Origin: Candidatus Aerophobota bacterium
GTDB taxonomy: Bacteria > Aerophobota > Aerophobia > Aerophobales > B3-G15
Length of the DNA: 9,245 nucleotides
Reading direction: 5' to 3'
Assembly: GCA_011372105.1 (NCBI GenBank)
Contig: DRTT01000112.1
Span: forward strand, 1 to 9,245
Made by a program: the position numbers and the translations under genes. Shown here piece by piece: positions 1 to 7,137 of the stretch. Under the pieces are notes generated by a model, which did not search any database, was not told where the DNA came from, and saw only the letters and a program-made list of their open reading frames with translations. Within the stretch, counting starts at the first letter, position 1. Each line of letters begins with the position of its first letter.

Positions 1-1096
1 ATTTAAAAGGGTCTACTTTTAAGATTATAAGCCTTTTACCCCAGGGCTGTCTTTCTTTAAGCATCTTTAAAGCATCTTGAGTATAACCTGGGGCAATAAT
101 CCCCTCAACAAAGTTGTCCGGAGCTGTAATAACAGACGCTGTCTCAACATTCACTTCTCTGTTCAAACCAACTATACTTCCAAAAGCAGAAACAGGGTCT
201 CCCTCAAATGCTTTCTGGCAAGCCTGAGCAAGACTTTCTCCCTCTGCAGCCCCGCAAGGGTTGTTGTGTTTTATGACAACAACAAAAGGCTCATCCATCT
301 CTCTTGCAATCTTTAAAGCAGCTTCGAAATCAAGAAGGTTGTTAAAAGAAACCTCTTTTCCTCCTAATTTCTCTGCAAGAGGAAGTGTCCCTCTGCAAGC
401 GCTCCACCGGCGATAAAAGGCTGCCTTTTGATGAGGATTTTCTCCATATCTTAAATCTAAAACCTTCTCAAAAGAAAGATTTAAAATGGAGGGAAATCTA
501 ATCTGAGCCCTTCTTGCAAAATATTCTGCTATAGCCGCATCATAAAAACTTGTAACTTCAAAAGCTCTCAAAGCAAGCCTGAGACATGTTTCCTCACTTA
601 AATATCCCTTATTATTCTTAAGTTCCTCAATAACAGAAGGGTACTGCTCGGGACTTGAGATAACTGCCACATTTTTAAAATTTTTCGCCCCAGCCCTCAA
701 CATACAGGGACCACCTATATCTATACTTTCCAGAGTCTCTTCAAATAAAATACCCTCTTTTTTTATAACCTCTAAAAATGGGTAAAAATTCACAACCACC
801 ATATCAATGGGTTTTATACCTTTTTCTTCTATCTCTCTCATTTGCTCAGGGTTCTCTCTCAAAGCCAAAATCCCTGCGTGGATTTTCGGATGCAAGGTCT
901 TAACTCTTCCTCCTATCATCTCCTCTGCGCCCGTGTAATCCGAAACCTCCTTTACAGGTATCTGTGCTTCCTTTAAAAGTCTGCTTGTTCCACCGGTTGA
1001 AATTATCTCAACACCCATACCTGAAAGTTCCCTTACAAAACCGACAATCCCTGTTTTGTCCCACACACTAACAAGAGCTGTTCTAATTTTTGGCAT
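1..1096 (-). CDS. purH: Bifunctional AICAR formyltransferase / IMP cyclohydrolase (PurH), 5' part
   Basis: Catalyses the last two steps of purine synthesis in the cytoplasm: formylation of AICAR with 10-formyl-THF, then ring closure to IMP. The minus-strand frame is open for 365 codons and leaves the window at position 1, so roughly the last 150 residues are missing (the family is about 510-530 aa). The MGS-like cyclohydrolase domain spans about residues 1-145, with STGGT at 33-37, GGRVKTLHP at 62-70 and IDIGGPCMLRAGAKN at 125-139. The formyltransferase domain follows, with RYGENPHQ at 216-223 and the catalytic Lys-His at 276-277 in KHNNPCG. The ATG start has AGGAG five bases upstream (1102-1106) and a good promoter about 25 bases upstream. 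It is divergent from the glycosyltransferase operon, with no evident functional link. Identification is secure. Confidence 0.97.
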   Translation of the reverse strand, partial: MPKIRTALVSVWDKTGIVGFVRELSGMGVEIISTGGTSRLLKEAQIPVKEVSDYTGAEEMIGGRVKTLHPKIHAGILALRENPEQMREIEEKGIKPIDMVVVNFYPFLEVIKKEGILFEETLESIDIGGPCMLRAGAKNFKNVAVISSPEQYPSVIEELKNNKGYLSEETCLRLALRAFEVTSFYDAAIAEYFARRAQIRFPSILNLSFEKVLDLRYGENPHQKAAFYRRWSACRGTLPLAEKLGGKEVSFNNLLDFEAALKIAREMDEPFVVVIKHNNPCGAAEGESLAQACQKAFEGDPVSAFGSIVGLNREVNVETASVITAPDNFVEGIIAPGYTQDALKMLKERQPWGKRLIILKVDPFK

Positions 1097-1121
1097 GATA
1101 TCTCCTGGAGTTTTTGGTATT

Positions 1122-1150
1122 ATTTTACTAAATTGCTCGCTTTGCGTCAA
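1122..1150 (-). promoter_or_regulatory. Predicted sigma-70 promoter of purH
   Basis: Reading the minus strand, TTGACG (1145-1150) is followed after 17 bp by TAAAAT (1122-1127). Each hexamer differs from consensus at one base. The implied transcript starts near 1115, giving a leader of only about 20 nt that includes the AGGAG ribosome site. There is no room for a riboswitch, so any purine control would have to act at the promoter. Confidence 0.75.
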
Positions 1151-1176
1151 TAAAGAAATATAAAGGATAAGCTAAG

Positions 1177-1204
1177 TTGACACAAACCTTTCTTCTTATA
1201 GAAT
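1177..1204 (+). promoter_or_regulatory. Predicted sigma-70 promoter of the glycosyltransferase operon
   Basis: Perfect TTGACA at 1177-1182, then a 16-bp spacer and TAGAAT at 1199-1204 (5 of 6). Transcription would begin near 1211, so the leader is about 18 nt and consists essentially of the ribosome site AGGAAGAG (1217-1224) before the ATG at 1229. It lies back to back with the purH promoter, with 26 bp between the two -35 boxes, so one regulator could affect both. Confidence 0.75.
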
Positions 1205-1228
1205 TTTCATCAAAAAAGGAAGAGAAAA

Positions 1229-2407
1229 ATGAAAATAGCCTGGATTTCAAGCTGGCCACCTCGTCCCTGTGGAATAGCCACCTATTCCTTAGAACTTGTG
1301 GAGGCTATTAAAAAAGAAGGAGTTGAGGTTCACATCATCTGCCATACAGATGGAGGAAAACCTGGAGAGAAAAACGTTTATCCTGTAATAAATCTGAAAG
1401 AAACTGACTGGCAGGATAAACTCTATCTTAAGGTAAAACAGATAAATCCTGATATTTTGCATATTCAGCATGAATACGGACTTTACTCTGTAGATGCTGA
1501 CTGGTCTGCGGGGCTTTTCAGACCTCTTTTTCGCTGGAGAATTGAGGAAAACTTTCCAATCGTTGTAACTTTTCATTCTGTGTATTCTGAACTTGGAAAA
1601 GAGAGAAAAACGTTTTTGGATATAATCCAGAGAGTCATCAATGCAGGCATAGTCCACGAATACCATCAGTGGTTAGCCCTCCATGTAAATCTTGGTAGAA
1701 TAATAGATAATTTTTATATCATACCTCACGGAGCAAAGGAAAATATATCTTTTTCCAGAGAAGATGCAAAAAGAGCTTTAGGACTTGAAGGGAAAAAAAT
1801 TATAGGAATGATAGGGTGGTTTACACCCACCAAAGGATTTCACAGAGTGATAAATATGTGGGACTCTATTTCAAAGAAAACAGGATCTGACACCTATCTT
1901 ATTCTTGCAGGAGAGGCAAGAGAAGGTGAGAAGGTTCAGAAAGAATACAAGAGAAAACTTTTATCTCTTGTAGAAAAATGCAAAAATAAAGATAAAATAA
2001 AGGTGATAATAAAAAATTTTTCTCCCGAGGAATACGAGAAAGTAGTGGCCTCTTTTGATGTTGCAGTCCTTCCCTACACCTTTATCTCTCAAAGTGGGAC
2101 CCTTGCCCATTCCTTTTCTCTTGGAGTTCCGGCGGTTGCTTCCTCTCTTGAAGGCTTGAAGGCAGAAATTGAAGCAAGCGGAGGTGGAATACTTGTCCCA
2201 CCAGATGATAACGAGGAACTGAGGAAAGCCATAGTTACCCTCATAAAAGATGATACCCTGAGAGAAAAGCTTTCCCAAAAAGCTTTAAGGTACGTGAAGG
2301 AAAAAATAGGCTGGAGCATTGTGGCCAAAAAACATATAAAGCTCTACGAAAAGTTAATTCGTGAAAAAAAGAGTTTAAAAGACTTGAAAAAAGAGGCGAC
2401 TTTATGA
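1229..2407 (+). CDS. Glycosyltransferase, GT-B fold, GT4-like (first of a pair)
   Basis: Predicted to move a sugar from a nucleotide-sugar donor to an unknown acceptor; 392 aa, with no signal peptide or membrane segment, so cytoplasmic. The N-terminal Rossmann domain opens with KIAWISSWPPRPCGIATYS (2-20); the PRPCGIAT loop is typical of one GT4 subgroup. The C-terminal donor domain includes GWFTPTKGF (near 195-205) and SGTLAHSFSLGVPAVASS (near 289-306), ending with an LVPPDD turn and helices. The usual GT4 E-x7-E pair is not apparent: where the second Glu is expected there is His294. That is compatible with a subfamily lacking the motif or with altered chemistry. The start is supported by AGGAAGAG and a promoter. 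The gene ends in an ATGA overlap with the next glycosyltransferase, so the two are probably translationally coupled and work on one glycoconjugate or solute. Donor and acceptor cannot be read from the sequence. Confidence 0.88.
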   Translation: MKIAWISSWPPRPCGIATYSLELVEAIKKEGVEVHIICHTDGGKPGEKNVYPVINLKETDWQDKLYLKVKQINPDILHIQHEYGLYSVDADWSAGLFRPLFRWRIEENFPIVVTFHSVYSELGKERKTFLDIIQRVINAGIVHEYHQWLALHVNLGRIIDNFYIIPHGAKENISFSREDAKRALGLEGKKIIGMIGWFTPTKGFHRVINMWDSISKKTGSDTYLILAGEAREGEKVQKEYKRKLLSLVEKCKNKDKIKVIIKNFSPEEYEKVVASFDVAVLPYTFISQSGTLAHSFSLGVPAVASSLEGLKAEIEASGGGILVPPDDNEELRKAIVTLIKDDTLREKLSQKALRYVKEKIGWSIVAKKHIKLYEKLIREKKSLKDLKKEATL

Positions 2408-3894
2408 AAAAAAGACTTCACCTTGGTATAGGTCACTACGGTATAGGCTTCCAGGATGGGGTAAACATGGTGATATCACGTAATGTTAAAGCTCTTTTAA
2501 AAATATGTCCAGATTTGAAAATCACTCTCTTTGGTAAGCTGGCAAAAGATTACAGAGAGTTTATAACTCCAAAACCTGCCTCTCTTGAATACAGAGAAAT
2601 AAAAGAGTTTGATCCACAAGAGGCAGTAAAGCAATTTGGGGGGAAACCCATTTCCGAGCAACAGGTGCACGATTACATGTGGCAGGGGACAAATATCGCT
2701 GAAACTCTTATTGAGAAACTCTCTGATATGGATGTTGTTATCGCTGAAAATCTTGGAATAGGAATTCATCCTGCTGTAACTTATGCTTTTTATCTTTACA
2801 CTCAATACAGCTTCGCTGCAAGAGAAAACAAAAAATTTATCTATCGCTTTCATGACTTTGTTCAACAGCGCCCGGAAAACTTTCGCAATGTAAAAAAATT
2901 TCACTACAGTCGATTTGGAATAGTCCCTGATTGGCACTCTATCCTCTACCCTGCCTTTCCCAATATAAAATATATAGTTATAAACCGCTATGACTGGTGG
3001 AGGTTGATAGAACACGGAATAGAGGAAAAAAACATTTATTATATACCTCATTCGGTGGACGAATCCATTATTCCACCTGATAACAGGAGTGAGGAGCTGA
3101 GAAAAAAGATAATTGAAAGAGAAAAGCTTTCCCCTTCTGTAAAATTTATTTTCTACCCTGTGAGGTGCGTGCGAAGAAAAAATGTGGAGGAAGCTATCTT
3201 TCTGACAAAGTTTTTTAATTCTCTCTCCAAAGTAAAGCTACCTAATTCCCCCAGACTGAAAGAAAAGTTCCACCTAATTGTAAGTGTTAAACCAAAAGAA
3301 GGAGAGGATGCACGATATGCGCAAAAACTTATAGAATTTGTAAAAAGATATAACCTGCCTGCAACAATAGGTATTGAAGAACTTGTCTCATGGGAGAGAA
3401 AATATGACCCTCAGGATAAAAACAAAATAATAAAGTATGGTATTGGAGATGCCTACAGAATAGCAGAACTTGTAATCACAACAAGTATTCTCGAAGGATT
3501 TGGATTTGTTTACATAGAGCCCTGGATTCTTGAAAGAGCGGTTATAGGAAGAAATATCCCTGCTATTACTCCTGATTTTCAAGCTGCAGGGATGAAATTA
3601 GGACATCTTTATACTGCTTTGCTGGTTGAAGGAAGAGACTTCAAAGATATAGGAAAGGAAAAAAAGGATCCAGATGAGGCTCTTGAAGAAAGACTTTCCA
3701 GAATACTCAAACTGGATGACCCGGCGTATGTTGAAAGGTTTATTGAGAGTAATGAAACCTCTATTCTCGCAACTTTAAAGCTATTTGATGAAAAAAGAAG
3801 GAAAAAACTTGTTCAGAGAAACAAAGAAGTTGTGAAAAGAGTTTACTCGCAGGAGGTGATAGGAAAAAAAATATACGAGGTTATAACAGCTTAG
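2404..3894 (+). CDS. Glycosyltransferase, GT4-like retaining, long form (second of a pair)
   Basis: A 496-residue cytoplasmic protein with GT-B architecture. The N-terminal acceptor domain begins HLGIGHYGIGFQDGVNM (6-22) and includes FRFHDF-like FIYRFHDFVQQRPENF (145-160). The donor domain has a basic RRKN (257-260), where GT4 enzymes contact the donor phosphates, and a clear E-x7-E motif, Glu364 and Glu372 in LEGFGFVYIEP. It is longer than the usual 350-420 aa, with an insertion around 275-345 and an extended C-terminal helical region. Its ATG overlaps the upstream stop (ATGA), and the internal sequence AAAAGAGG near 2388-2396 can serve as ribosome site. No phosphatase, synthase or transport gene lies beside it, so assignment to compatible-solute, lipid or polysaccharide synthesis would be guesswork. 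The gene ends against the tlpA-like gene, sharing 4 bp with its stop. Confidence 0.85.
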   Translation: MKKRLHLGIGHYGIGFQDGVNMVISRNVKALLKICPDLKITLFGKLAKDYREFITPKPASLEYREIKEFDPQEAVKQFGGKPISEQQVHDYMWQGTNIAETLIEKLSDMDVVIAENLGIGIHPAVTYAFYLYTQYSFAARENKKFIYRFHDFVQQRPENFRNVKKFHYSRFGIVPDWHSILYPAFPNIKYIVINRYDWWRLIEHGIEEKNIYYIPHSVDESIIPPDNRSEELRKKIIEREKLSPSVKFIFYPVRCVRRKNVEEAIFLTKFFNSLSKVKLPNSPRLKEKFHLIVSVKPKEGEDARYAQKLIEFVKRYNLPATIGIEELVSWERKYDPQDKNKIIKYGIGDAYRIAELVITTSILEGFGFVYIEPWILERAVIGRNIPAITPDFQAAGMKLGHLYTALLVEGRDFKDIGKEKKDPDEALEERLSRILKLDDPAYVERFIESNETSILATLKLFDEKRRKKLVQRNKEVVKRVYSQEVIGKKIYEVITA

Positions 3895-4346
3895 CCCTTT
3901 TCTCCGGTTTTTCCATTTGAAAGAGAAATTTCTCTCAATAATCCGTAAAATTTCTCATTTTCCCAATCCCTTGCTCCTACTGCAGCACCTATAATCTCAC
4001 CTTCGGGACTCACAAATAAATTAGAGGGAATAGCTCTAACTCCATAGGTCATTCCCACCTCTCCACTGCTGTCAAGAACTACGGGAAAGGTGTATCCATT
4101 TTCTGTCACAAATGATAAAACTTTATCCTTATCTTCCCTTAAGTTTATGGCAAGAAGCACAAAATTTTTCCCTCCAAAATCCTCCCATATTTTCTGCATG
4201 GAAGGCATTTCCATTCTGCAGGGAGGACACCAGGTCGCCCAGAAATTCAACCATAAAAATTTCCCCCTCAGAGACTTTGTATCCACTTTTTCTCCCTTCA
4301 AATCCTCCAGGGTAAAATCCTCGAGAGGCAGGGATGGTTCAACCAC
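3891..4346 (-). CDS. Thioredoxin domain of the TlpA-like protein (possible reinitiation product)
   Basis: The open stretch after the amber codon encodes about 151 aa from a GTG at 4344-4346, which has AGGA at 4353-4356, six bases upstream. If used, this start would give a soluble thioredoxin lacking the anchor. Numbering from that start, the domain has FTLEDLKGE (11-19), the active site WCPPC with Cys40 and Cys43, and the cis-proline loop AIPS with Pro107. Family assignment (AhpC/TSA-redoxin type TlpA) is firm. Whether this truncated form is made is uncertain: a cytoplasmic copy would not serve CcdA, whose partner sits outside the membrane. Its stop overlaps the end of the convergent glycosyltransferase gene. 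Confidence 0.7.
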   Translation of the reverse strand: MVEPSLPLEDFTLEDLKGEKVDTKSLRGKFLWLNFWATWCPPCRMEMPSMQKIWEDFGGKNFVLLAINLREDKDKVLSFVTENGYTFPVVLDSSGEVGMTYGVRAIPSNLFVSPEGEIIGAAVGARDWENEKFYGLLREISLSNGKTGEKG

Positions 4347-4517
4347 TCTTATTCCTAAAGCTTCAAAGGCTTCTTTAAGCTACTTTTCAGGAAGCACCAC
4401 CTTTTCTTTTTCATCCTGCTCCTGAGACGATAAAGCCTTTTCTGCCAAAAAGAGAAAACCCCCTGAGAAAACAAAAACCACCATTAAGAAAATTACCAAA
4501 ATTTTTATTTTTTTCAT
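3891..4517 (-). pseudogene. TlpA/ResA-like membrane-anchored thioredoxin, interrupted by in-frame TAG
   Basis: The natural start is the ATG at 4517, with the strong ribosome site AGGGAGG (4524-4530) six bases upstream and only 16 bp after the ccdA stop. Codons 1-45 encode MKKIKILVIFLMVVFVFSGG and a short hydrophilic linker, a typical N-terminal anchor or signal peptide. Codon 46 is TAG (4380-4382). The same frame then continues with LKEAFEALGIRVVEP into a complete thioredoxin domain, so restoring one codon gives a normal 208-residue TlpA-like protein. With CcdA upstream, its expected job is reduction of disulfides or cytochrome c haem-site cysteines outside the cytoplasm. The domain itself shows no decay: no frameshift, and the active-site residues are intact. 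The stop may be a recent nonsense mutation, a sequencing error, or a site of readthrough or reinitiation. Confidence 0.75.
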
Positions 4518-4533
4518 CAAAAACCTCCCTTAT

Positions 4534-5241
4534 TTATTTTGACAGGAAAAATCCAAGATAGGGAAAAATACCAAAAATTAAAAGCACACCCATAACTATG
4601 AGAAGTCCTCCACTTATAAATGACACAACCCTCATGTATTTCTTAAATCTTTTGTAGTGCTCAAGAAAAAAACCTAAAGCAAAAGACGAAATAATAAAGG
4701 GAACAGCAAGACCTGCAGAGTAAAAGCTTAAAAGAACAATCCCTTTGGCTAAAGAAGAGGTCGTGCTTGCATAAAAAAGGATTGAACCAAGAATGGGACC
4801 AACACAGGGTGTCCATCCAGCCGCAAAAACAGCTCCTGCAAAGAAAGCTCCCCACCAGCCTAAGGGAAGCCTTTCAAGATGTATTCTTTTTTCTTTATCA
4901 AGAAAAGATATTTTTAAAAGCCCCATGAGATAAAAACCCATTATTATTATAAAAAACCCTCCAATGCGGGAAATAAGAATTTGATATCTCTGTAAAGTCT
5001 TCCCCACAAAAGAAGCACTTGCTCCCAATCCTACAAAGATAGTTGAAAAACCCAGTACAAATAAAAAAGAACTTATAAGAGCTTTCTTTTTCAGGGAAAA
5101 GCCTCTGGAATCTTCAACAAGATCAAAAACAGATACCCCTGTAATAAAAGAAAGATAAGATGGTATGAGAGGTAAAATGCAGGGAGAGAGAAAAGATAAA
5201 AGTCCTGCACCAAATGCTACTAAAAAGAAAAAATCAAACAT
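4534..5241 (-). CDS. ccdA: Cytochrome c biogenesis / thiol-disulfide transporter CcdA
   Basis: Six-helix inner-membrane protein that carries reducing equivalents from cytoplasmic thioredoxin to extracytoplasmic thioredoxin-like partners (cytochrome c maturation, disulfide reduction). It is 235 aa, the normal size for short CcdA. The two conserved Pro-Cys elements are present: LSPCILPLIPSYLSFITG with Cys21 in the first helix, and AAGWTPCVGPILGS with Cys146 in the fourth. Hydrophobic segments lie at about 5-35, 55-80, 88-110, 130-160, 168-192 and 205-230. The ATG at 5241 has only a weak AGAG upstream, but an extended -10 promoter stands about 30 bp away. It is immediately followed by the tlpA-like gene (16 bp gap), its expected redox partner, so the two form an operon. 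Confidence 0.95.
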   Translation of the reverse strand: MFDFFFLVAFGAGLLSFLSPCILPLIPSYLSFITGVSVFDLVEDSRGFSLKKKALISSFLFVLGFSTIFVGLGASASFVGKTLQRYQILISRIGGFFIIIMGFYLMGLLKISFLDKEKRIHLERLPLGWWGAFFAGAVFAAGWTPCVGPILGSILFYASTTSSLAKGIVLLSFYSAGLAVPFIISSFALGFFLEHYKRFKKYMRVVSFISGGLLIVMGVLLIFGIFPYLGFFLSK

Positions 5242-5268
5242 AATAAAAAGCTCTTATTTTTTGTTAAT

Positions 5269-5296
5269 ATTTTAGCAAAAATAAATTTTTAACCAA
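5269..5296 (-). promoter_or_regulatory. Predicted extended -10 promoter of ccdA-tlpA
   Basis: On the minus strand TAAAAT (5269-5274) is preceded by TGC (5275-5277), giving the extended -10 form TGnTAnAAT. A weak -35, TTGGTT (5291-5296), sits 16 bp upstream. The implied start near 5262 leaves a leader of about 20 nt. The terminator of the upstream glutamate-synthase-like gene ends some 55 bp away, so the ccdA operon is probably transcribed on its own. Confidence 0.6.
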
Positions 5297-5352
5297 TTTT
5301 CGCTCTTTCTCAGGACGAAAAATGCGAGAGTTTCCTGAAGATTTGAGAGAGG

Positions 5353-5387
5353 TAAAAAGAGGGTGTCTCCGCCTCTGGAAGACACCC
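5353..5387 (-). terminator. Intrinsic terminator after the glutamate-synthase-like gene
   Basis: An 8-bp perfect stem (GGGTGTCT at 5361-5368 with AGACACCC at 5380-5387) is followed in the minus direction by TCTTTTTA. In minus-strand RNA the stem extends by a G-U and a C-G pair; on the plus strand that G-U becomes a non-pairing A/C. This marks the minus transcript as the functional one. It lies about 80 nt beyond the stop at 5467. The rest of the 5242-5466 gap contains only the ccdA promoter and AT-rich sequence, including an imperfect direct repeat TCTTTTATTAATAAAC / TCTTTTAATAAAC near 5391-5420. Confidence 0.8.
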
Positions 5388-5466
5388 CTGTCTTTTATTA
5401 ATAAACCTCTTTTAATAAACTTCTTTTTTGGATGTGCAATGTTTTTAGAGCAAATCGGAGGTTATC

Positions 5467-7056
5467 TTATTCTTCTAAAATTTTCTCAGCCTCCTCTCTA
5501 TAGGCATCCATGACATAAGGGATCCCGGATATTTTTGCTGCCTCCTCTGTTAGAGCCATAAGGTCCTGACGAGAAATTGTGGAAATACTGAAGTTTCTGC
5601 TACCTGCCATAAGCTGCTGGAGCCCGATTTTAAATTTCTGACAGAAAGTGTAAATACCTATTGCACCCCAAGGGATATTTTCCATCTCCTTGCCGTATTT
5701 TTCCCTTAGCTCCTCATAGCACACAAATATCTCCTCTGGCTTTGTTCCATATCTTGAAACTCTCTTTGGCAGACTTCCCTCTTCATACCATTTTTTAATA
5801 TTTTTTCCTACCATACCGGGTATCATTAAAGCCCTTCCCATACAAACAGCCTTCACATAAGGGCTACCCATAGCAATTGCCTTAAATACACCATCTTCTG
5901 TGGAAAATCCCCCAGCTATTGCAATATCCGGAACTCTTATTCCTCTTTCTGTAAGCCTCTTACAAAACCTGTGGGCAAGAGACTGAAGATAAAAAGTTGG
6001 AATACCCCACTCATTCATCATTGCCCAGGGACTCATTCCTGTCCCACCGGGTGCTCCATCTATGGTAATAAGATCAAGCTTTGCCTCTGCTCCCCAGCGC
6101 AAAGCCATGACAAGTTCCTTTGCAGAATAGGCTCCTGTCTTTAAGGTTATTCTCTTAAACCCGAGCTTGCGCAGACGCTCAATTTCTTTCAGGAATGTAT
6201 CCCGCTCAACGAAACCCAGACGAGAGTGTCTTTCAAACTGTTTAAATTCTCCCTCCTTAAATGCTCTCTGAACAGAGGAAAGAGTTGGATCAGGAAGGAC
6301 AATATACCCCCTTTTCTTAAGTTCCAGGGCTTTTTCAAGACTGTCAACCTTTATTTCTCCACCTATGCTTTTTGCACCCTGACCCCATTTCAACTCAATG
6401 GTCTCAAGCCCATGCTTTTCCAGAACATACTCTGCCACTCCAAGTCTTGTATCCTCCACATTCATCTGAACCAGAATCTCTCCATATCCTTCATGAAAAC
6501 GTTTATAAATCCCTATTCTCCGATCCATCTCTGGGGATTTTTTAACCTTACCCTCAGAGGTAAGCTCAAGCTCAGGGTCAACCCCGCAGACATTTTCACC
6601 ACACACAAGTGTAATACCTGAAATAGCAGCTCCAACTGCAAAGTGTTCCCAATTTTTCCTTGCTATTTCTGTTGAACCCAGGGCTCCTGTAAAAATAGGA
6701 AGACGCATTTTAACCTTCTTTTCCCACCCATATTCTGTCTCGGTATTCACACTATGAAAAACAGCTGTGTCAGGTCCAGCTTCAACCTCTTCTGGCAAGC
6801 CCTTTGCTCCGGTAGCGTAACCCTGGATATTAATATGGGAGTAATCCACAGGATAGTTTTTATTTGCACCTGCGGTTACCTCTCCATATGGCCCAGGATA
6901 GATAACCTCACGACCTCTAAAAGAAGCAAGCCATATCTCGCATCCTCCCTGACACCCATCAACACAGACGGTGCAAAGACCTGACAGAGGGACAACGTCT
7001 CTTGACCTGTTAAAGGTTCCTGTGGCCTCATTGGCATTGGGCCTTCGCAGATTCAC
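5467..7056 (-). CDS. FMN-binding glutamate-synthase-family protein (GltS FMN domain, stand-alone)
   Basis: A 529-residue cytoplasmic flavoprotein related to the central/FMN domain of glutamate synthase large subunit, where ammonia and 2-oxoglutarate are converted to glutamate. The TIM-barrel FMN region includes LKWGQGAKSIGG (222-233), IDGAPGGTGMSPW (332-344) and IAGGFSTEDGVFKAIAMG (380-397). There is no N-terminal glutaminase domain, no C-terminal GXGXG helix domain, and the usual 3Fe-4S cysteine loop is replaced by VCMGRALM. Instead residues 28-39 form C-x2-C-x3-C-x3-C, which may bind a cluster, and Cys152 and Cys157 flank a conserved CGENVCGVDPE. Catalysis and electron donor are therefore uncertain; glutamate synthesis is only the default guess. 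It starts at GTG with AAGGAGGG (7061-7068) just upstream. It is a single-gene transcript with a strong promoter, a structured leader and its own terminator. Confidence 0.88.
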   Translation of the reverse strand: MNLRRPNANEATGTFNRSRDVVPLSGLCTVCVDGCQGGCEIWLASFRGREVIYPGPYGEVTAGANKNYPVDYSHINIQGYATGAKGLPEEVEAGPDTAVFHSVNTETEYGWEKKVKMRLPIFTGALGSTEIARKNWEHFAVGAAISGITLVCGENVCGVDPELELTSEGKVKKSPEMDRRIGIYKRFHEGYGEILVQMNVEDTRLGVAEYVLEKHGLETIELKWGQGAKSIGGEIKVDSLEKALELKKRGYIVLPDPTLSSVQRAFKEGEFKQFERHSRLGFVERDTFLKEIERLRKLGFKRITLKTGAYSAKELVMALRWGAEAKLDLITIDGAPGGTGMSPWAMMNEWGIPTFYLQSLAHRFCKRLTERGIRVPDIAIAGGFSTEDGVFKAIAMGSPYVKAVCMGRALMIPGMVGKNIKKWYEEGSLPKRVSRYGTKPEEIFVCYEELREKYGKEMENIPWGAIGIYTFCQKFKIGLQQLMAGSRNFSISTISRQDLMALTEEAAKISGIPYVMDAYREEAEKILEE

Positions 7057-7060
7057 AATC

Positions 7061-7068
7061 CCCTCCTT
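7061..7068 (-). promoter_or_regulatory. Ribosome-binding site fixing the GTG start at 7056
   Basis: AAGGAGGG lies four to five bases before GTG (7054-7056). It is nearly full anti-Shine-Dalgarno complement and there is no competing in-frame ATG nearby, so the GTG is preferred. It sits about 13 nt after the U-tract of the leader terminator, so translation would resume only on read-through transcripts. Confidence 0.75.
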
Positions 7069-7080
7069 TTAATTATTAAT

Positions 7081-7128
7081 ATAAAATAAAAGGCGCCTTT
7101 CCCTCTCCTTTGAGAAGGAAAGACGCCT
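7081..7128 (-). terminator. Leader (attenuator) terminator upstream of the glutamate-synthase-like gene
   Basis: In minus-strand RNA, positions 7128 to 7112 pair with 7107 to 7091 as a 17-bp stem closed by a four-base loop, then UUUAUUUUAU (7090-7081). Two positions in the stem (7096/7123 and 7103/7116) are G-U pairs in the minus RNA but non-pairing C/A on the plus strand. This points to selection on the minus transcript. It is placed between the promoter at 7236-7263 and the gene start at 7056, so it would cut transcripts off before the coding region unless prevented. Confidence 0.8.
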
Positions 7129-7137
7129 CCGTCTTTC
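7118..7137 (-). promoter_or_regulatory. Candidate antiterminator hairpin
   Basis: A perfect 8-bp inverted repeat, GAAAGACG / CGTCTTTC, around a 4-base loop. Its 3' arm in minus RNA (7125-7118) is also part of the 5' arm of the terminator stem, so the two structures cannot form together. That is the layout expected of an antiterminator in an attenuation switch. Role inferred from geometry alone. Confidence 0.6.

Noticed and set aside
77..316. Plus-strand frame within the purH region
   Set aside because: It is antisense to clearly conserved PurH sequence, including the catalytic KHNNPCG motif.
1139..1152. Half-site resembling the PurR box (ACGCAAA) in the purH -35 region
   Set aside because: Only one half is present, it coincides with the -35 element, and a PurR of the enterobacterial type is not expected in such a lineage.
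3917..3938. Palindrome AGAGAAATTTCTCT near the end of the tlpA-like gene as a terminator for the glycosyltransferase operon
   Set aside because: The arms meet with no loop, the stem is AT-rich, and no U-tract follows in the plus direction.
5322..5513. A 63-codon plus-strand frame with a weak AGGA ahead of its ATG
   Set aside because: It runs through the terminator hairpin at 5361-5387 and into the 3' end of the glutamate-synthase-like gene on the other strand; its sequence resembles no protein family I recognise.
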